Shown: in pieces, positions 60,231 through 64,000 of the stretch | Position numbering within the stretch: the stretch's first letter is position 1 | Layout of the letters: each line of letters begins with the position of its first letter | Assembly: GCF_025677645.1 (NCBI RefSeq) | Contig: NZ_CP106879.1 | Span: 2,480,001 to 2,544,000 of the forward strand | Source: Curtobacterium poinsettiae | GTDB lineage: Bacteria; Actinomycetota; Actinomycetes; Actinomycetales; Microbacteriaceae | Direction of reading: 5' to 3' | Length of the DNA: 64,000 nucleotides | The notes under the pieces: generated by a model | What the model was told of the DNA's origin: nothing | The model's input: the letters and a program-made list of their open reading frames with translations, nothing else | Database searches by the model: none | Made by a program: the position numbers and the translations under genes

Positions 60231-61706
60231 TCAGTTGTTGGTCGAGCTGAGCTTCTCGCGGAGTGCCGCGAGCGACGCGTCGTCGGCCAGGGGGCTCGCG
60301 CCACCGGTCTCGCCGGCGAACGACGAGGTCGACGACGACGAGGAAGCCGAGGCCGGGAGGTCGAAGCCACCCTGCGCCTCGTCGGCGATGGTCTTCGCGA
60401 CCTGCGCCTTGTGGGCTTCCCAACGCGCCTGGGCGGCCGCGTACTGGCCCTCCCACTCGGTGCGCTGCGTGTCGTAGCCCTCGAGCCACTCGTTGGTCTC
60501 CGGGTCGAAGCCCTCGGGGTACTTGTAGTCACCCTTGTCGTCGTACTCGGTCGGCATGCCGTAGAGCGCCGGGTCGAACTCGTCGCTCTCCGGGTCGACG
60601 CCCTCGTTCGCCTGCTTGAGGCTGAGCGAGATGCGGCGACGGTCGAGGTCGATGTCGATGATCTTCACGAAGACCTCGTCGTTGACCGAGACGACCTGCT
60701 CGGCGAGCTCGACGTGCTTGTTCGAGAGCTCCGAGATGTGCACGAGGCCCTCGATGCCGTCGGCAACGCGGACGAAGGCACCGAACGGGACGAGCTTCGT
60801 GACCTTGCCCGGTGCGATCTGACCGATCGCGTGGGTGCGGGCGAAGACCTGCCACGGGTCCTCCTGCGTCGCCTTGAGCGAGAGCGACACGCGCTCGCGG
60901 TCCAGGTCGACCTCGAGGATCTCGACGGTGACTTCCTGACCGACCTCGACGACCTCGCTGGCGTGCTCGATGTGCTTCCAGCTGAGCTCGGAGACGTGGA
61001 CGAGACCGTCGACGCCGCCGAGGTCCACGAACGCACCGAAGTTGACGATCGAGGACACGATGCCCTTGCGGACCTGGCCCTTGTGGAGGTTGTTGAGGAA
61101 CGTCGTCCGGGACTCGGACTGCGTCTGCTCGAGGAGCGCACGGCGCGACAGGACCACGTTGTTGCGGTTCTTGTCGAGCTCGAGGATCTTGGCCTCGATC
61201 TCCTGGCCGAGGTACGGCGTGAGGTCGCGGACACGACGGAGCTCGATGAGCGAAGCGGGGAGGAAGCCACGGAGGCCGATGTCGACGATGAGACCGCCCT
61301 TGACGACCTCGATGACCGTCCCGGTCACGACGCCGTCGGACTCCTTGATCTTCTCGACGTCGCCCCACGCACGCTCGTACTGCGCGCGCTTCTTCGACAG
61401 GATGAGGCGGCCTTCCTTGTCCTCCTTCTGGAGAACCAGGGCCTCGACCTCGTCGCCGACCTCGACGACCTCGTTGGGGTCGACGTCGTGCTTGATCGAG
61501 AGCTCGCGCGAGGGGATGACGCCCTCGGTCTTGTAACCGACGTCGAGGAGAACCTCGTCGCGGTCGATCTTCACGACGGTGCCGGAGATGAGATCACCGT
61601 CGTTGAAGAACTTCAGGGTCTTCTCGACCTCGGCCAGGAAGTCATCAGCCGAACCGATGTCGTTGATGGCGACCTGCTTAGGAGCCTTGGTCGTAGTGGT
61701 TGTCAT
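60231..61706 (-). CDS. rpsA: 30S ribosomal protein S1
   Basis: A 491-residue protein with four S1 (OB-fold) RNA-binding domains at about residues 30-105, 120-185, 205-275 and 290-360 (GTVVKIDRDEVLLDVGYK, GTVIEVVKGGLIVDIGLRG, GIVSSIVNFGAFVDLGGVDG, GKVTKLVPFGAFVRVADGIEG). It lifts mRNA onto the 30S subunit. The C-terminus of about 120 residues is acidic then Ser-rich (LPASASSSSSTSSFAGE). ATG 61706 is preferred to an in-frame ATG 12 codons upstream (61742) because MTTTTTKAP is the usual actinobacterial beginning. Confidence 0.97.
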   Translation of the reverse strand: MTTTTTKAPKQVAINDIGSADDFLAEVEKTLKFFNDGDLISGTVVKIDRDEVLLDVGYKTEGVIPSRELSIKHDVDPNEVVEVGDEVEALVLQKEDKEGRLILSKKRAQYERAWGDVEKIKESDGVVTGTVIEVVKGGLIVDIGLRGFLPASLIELRRVRDLTPYLGQEIEAKILELDKNRNNVVLSRRALLEQTQSESRTTFLNNLHKGQVRKGIVSSIVNFGAFVDLGGVDGLVHVSELSWKHIEHASEVVEVGQEVTVEILEVDLDRERVSLSLKATQEDPWQVFARTHAIGQIAPGKVTKLVPFGAFVRVADGIEGLVHISELSNKHVELAEQVVSVNDEVFVKIIDIDLDRRRISLSLKQANEGVDPESDEFDPALYGMPTEYDDKGDYKYPEGFDPETNEWLEGYDTQRTEWEGQYAAAQARWEAHKAQVAKTIADEAQGGFDLPASASSSSSTSSFAGETGGASPLADDASLAALREKLSSTNN

Positions 61707-61814
61707 GTAGAGATTGCTCCGAACGGACATGAGTCGGGCCATGGGGTGCGGGGACTCGGCCCCCGTGGTGCACCGCCGTGGCGATTGATTGAGTGGCGCG
61801 GATTGCGCCGCGCA

Positions 61815-61844
61815 AGTCTAACCGCACCGGCGGAGGCCCCACAA
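61815..61844 (-). promoter_or_regulatory. Promoter of rpsA
   Basis: On the minus strand, TTGTGG (61844-61839) and TAGACT (61820-61815) are separated by 18 bases, a good match for a sigma-A type promoter. The leader would be about 100 bases long. Confidence 0.6.
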
Positions 61845-61864
61845 CCGGGCGTGTCGACGGCGCG

Positions 61865-63544
61865 TCACCCGACCAGGGCGGTCCGGAGGGTGTCGAGGCC
61901 GATGCTGCCGAGCGACAGCGCACGGTGGTGGAACGCCTTCAGGTCGAAGTCCGCTCCCTCGCGCGCAGCGACCTCGTCGCGGATGGACTCCCAGACGCGC
62001 TGACCCACCTTGTACGAGGGTGCCTGCCCCGGCCACCCGAAGTACCGCGCGACCTCGAACCGGACGAACGCCGGGTCCATGTTCACGTTCTGCCCCATGA
62101 AGTCGAGCGCGTACTCCCACGTCCAGCCGCCGCCGTCGGGGTTCGTCTTCTGCAGGTGCACGCCGATGTCGAGCACGACGCGGGCCGCACGCATCCGCTG
62201 CCCGTCGAGCATGCCGAGCCGGTCGCCGTCGTCGTCGAGGAACCCGAGCTGCTCCATCAGCCGCTCGGCGTACAGCGCCCAGCCCTCGACGTGCCCGGAG
62301 GACCCGGACAGCTGCCGGCGCCAGGTGTTCAGCTCGCCGCGGTTGTAGACGCCCTGACTGATCTGGAGGTGGTGTCCGGGGACGCCCTCGTGGTAGACCG
62401 TCGTCTTCTCGCGCCAGGTGCCGAACTCGGTGACGCCCTGGGGCACCGACCACCACATCCGGCCGGCACGGGAGAAGTCGTCGGAGGGGCCGCTGTAGTA
62501 GATGCCTCCCTCTTGCGTGGGGGCGATCCGGCACTCCAGGCGACGGATCGGGTCCGGGATGTCGAAGTAGGTACCGGCCATCGCGGCGATCGACGCATCG
62601 CTGGTCTCCTGCATCCACCGCTGCAGCGCGTCGGTTCCGTGCAGGATCCGGGACGGGTCGGTGTCGAGCACCTCGATCGCCCGGGCGACGCTCGCGCCGG
62701 ACTCGATGCGGTCGGCGATGCGCTCCTGCTCGTCCCGCATGCGCGCGAGTTCCTCGAGGCCCCACTCGTACGTCTCGTCGAGGTCGACCACCGCACCGAG
62801 GAACCGGCGCGAGTGCAACTCGTAGGCCTCGCGACCGACGGCGTCGACGGGGGTGGCGAGCGGCAGCAGCTCGTGCTCCAGGAACTGCCCGAGCGACCGG
62901 TAGGCGGCCGAGGCGACCTGGGCACCACGGGTGAGCTCGGCGCGGAGCGTGTCCGGCACCGGCGAACCGTCGTCGAACGCGGCACCCTCGGCGAGGCGGG
63001 CGAAGAAGCCGTCCTCGGCGCCGTTCCTCGCTGCCTGCTCGGCGACCAGGGCGACCTGGCGCTTGGCCGGGGTGACGTCTTCGCGGGTGCCCTCGAGCAG
63101 GGTCTCGCGGATGCCCTCGAGCGCGTCCGGCAGCGCGTGCAGTCGGCTCGCGATGTCCTGCCAGTCCCCCTCGGTGGCGGTCGGCATCAGGTCGATGATC
63201 TCGCGGACCGACTGCGCCGGACTCGCGATGACGTTGAGGTCACGGAGGTGCAGCTTGCGCTCGTACGACTCCCGCACGAGGTCCAGTTCGGCGCCGAGGT
63301 CGGCCTTCGTCACCTGGTCCACGGCGTCGACGGCGGGAGCGGCGTCGAGTGCCCGCTTCGCACCGCGCGCGGCCTCGGCCATCGCGGCGGCACCGGCGGG
63401 CGAGGTGTCGCCGTACTCCCCCGTGCGTCCCGGGACGCCGATGTACGTGGCGGTCGTCGGGTCGAGGTCGACGAGGGTGGTGACCCAGTCCTCGGCGACG
63501 CGGTCGACGGCGGACGGCTGGCGGACAGGACGCTCTTCGCTCAT
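61865..63544 (-). CDS. DUF885 family putative metallo-hydrolase
   Basis: A 559-residue protein of the DUF885 family, related to M32/M3-like zinc peptidases. The probable metal site is VYHEGVPGHHLQI (an HExxxxHH-like motif) with a third ligand in GHVEGWALYAERLM. The body is mostly helical. No signal peptide is seen, so it is likely cytoplasmic. Substrates for the family are not well known; a peptidase role is inferred from the motif. ATG 63544; 158 bases separate it from rpsA downstream. Confidence 0.87.
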   Translation of the reverse strand: MSEERPVRQPSAVDRVAEDWVTTLVDLDPTTATYIGVPGRTGEYGDTSPAGAAAMAEAARGAKRALDAAPAVDAVDQVTKADLGAELDLVRESYERKLHLRDLNVIASPAQSVREIIDLMPTATEGDWQDIASRLHALPDALEGIRETLLEGTREDVTPAKRQVALVAEQAARNGAEDGFFARLAEGAAFDDGSPVPDTLRAELTRGAQVASAAYRSLGQFLEHELLPLATPVDAVGREAYELHSRRFLGAVVDLDETYEWGLEELARMRDEQERIADRIESGASVARAIEVLDTDPSRILHGTDALQRWMQETSDASIAAMAGTYFDIPDPIRRLECRIAPTQEGGIYYSGPSDDFSRAGRMWWSVPQGVTEFGTWREKTTVYHEGVPGHHLQISQGVYNRGELNTWRRQLSGSSGHVEGWALYAERLMEQLGFLDDDGDRLGMLDGQRMRAARVVLDIGVHLQKTNPDGGGWTWEYALDFMGQNVNMDPAFVRFEVARYFGWPGQAPSYKVGQRVWESIRDEVAAREGADFDLKAFHHRALSLGSIGLDTLRTALVG

Positions 63545-63594
63545 GCCCCGACCCTACCGACCCGCGGGTCGGCAGGACTCCCGAGCCGCCCGGG

Positions 63595-64000
63595 TCAGTG
63601 GGCGGCGCTCTCCCAGTTCGGCCCCACGCCGACCGAGACGTCGAGCGGGACGCTCAGCTCGGCGGCGCTGCCCATCCGGGTGCGGAGGATCTCCTCGACA
63701 CGCTCCTGCTCACCCGGCGCGACCTCGAGGATGAGCTCGTCGTGCACCTGGAGCAGCAGGTGCGACTGCAGCTCGCCCTCGCGCAGGTCGTCGGCGACCC
63801 CGAGCATCGCGATCTTGATGATGTCGGCGGCCGAACCCTGGATCGGGGCGTTCAACGCGGCCCGCTCGGCGTTCTCGCGCAGGACCCGGTTCGGGCTCTT
63901 CAGGTCGGGGAACGGGCGGCGGCGTCCGAAGATCGTCTCGGTGTAGCCGTCCTCGCGCGCCTGCTCGACGACGTTGCGCAGGTAGTCGCGCACCGCACCG
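63595..64000 (-). CDS. polA: DNA polymerase I, C-terminal part (runs off the right edge)
   Basis: The last 134 or so residues of family A DNA polymerase I. Visible are GYTETIFGRRRPFPDL, the RAALNAPIQGSAADIIKIAM helix of the fingers/palm region and the catalytic LLLQVHDELILEV (motif C, with HDE). The start lies beyond the window; the frame is open to base 64000. A 50-base gap separates it from the DUF885 gene downstream. Confidence 0.95.
   Translation of the reverse strand, partial: GAVRDYLRNVVEQAREDGYTETIFGRRRPFPDLKSPNRVLRENAERAALNAPIQGSAADIIKIAMLGVADDLREGELQSHLLLQVHDELILEVAPGEQERVEEILRTRMGSAAELSVPLDVSVGVGPNWESAAH

Noticed and set aside
61796..61813. Regulatory hairpin in the rpsA leader (GCGCGG/CCGCGC)
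   Set aside because: The likely start of transcription falls inside it, so the complete hairpin would not be in the RNA.

Overview
The window is a GC-rich actinobacterial chromosome segment, densely coded on both strands, with many GTG starts, a few TTG starts and frequent ATGA/GTGA gene overlaps. Marker genes RbpA, WhiA, OpcA, zinc-free L31, divergent glgA/glgC and the whiA-rapZ-uvr block place it in Actinomycetota. Gene order and the absence of yvcK between rapZ and whiA fit Microbacteriaceae; Curtobacterium or a close relative is my best guess, from memory of the family rather than from a search. I see no rRNA, tRNA, CRISPR, insertion sequence or prophage. It reads as core chromosome with small accessory islands.

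Layout. 1-2197: two penicillin-binding-fold serine hydrolases. 2384-5798: a GntR-controlled amide catabolism operon with its operator. 5795-13890: TrmH methyltransferase, sirtuin, phosphatase, glycosyltransferase/hydrolase pair, trehalose synthase, exonuclease. 14070-17701: L31, an ABC ATPase and the divergent glycogen/alpha-glucan pair. 17857-24065: serB, fabG, a coupled trio ending in SURF1, an ABC-F protein and bioY. 24078-28292: Suf Fe-S assembly operon. 28544-30856: heme A and heme O synthases, facing each other. 31266-39581: tkt-tal-pgi-zwf-opcA-pgl, the complete entry to and core of the pentose phosphate pathway. 39864-43597: gap-pgk-tpiA and secG-rbpA on the minus strand. 43867-54071: whiA, rapZ, uvrC, uvrA, an SDR enzyme and uvrB. 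54230-63544: MFS transporter, an acyl-modification gene set behind coaE, rpsA and a DUF885 hydrolase. The window ends inside polA.

The genes give a coherent picture of central carbon metabolism (glycolysis, pentose phosphate, glycogen, trehalose), aerobic respiration (heme A/O and SURF1 for cytochrome c oxidase), Fe-S assembly and nucleotide excision repair.

The most unusual material is between genes. A family of palindromes with ends near GACGGGAGG/CCTCCCGTC recurs at eight gene ends; two copies are perfect palindromes of 46 and 48 bp. A second repeat family sits beside both of these. A row of five hairpins lies between ctaA and ctaB. The 3' end of glgC is duplicated in frame just beyond its stop codon. 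Among proteins, the AtzH-like domain fused to an amidase and the coaE-linked hydrolase/acyl-CoA ligase/acyltransferase-3 set are the best candidates for undescribed function.
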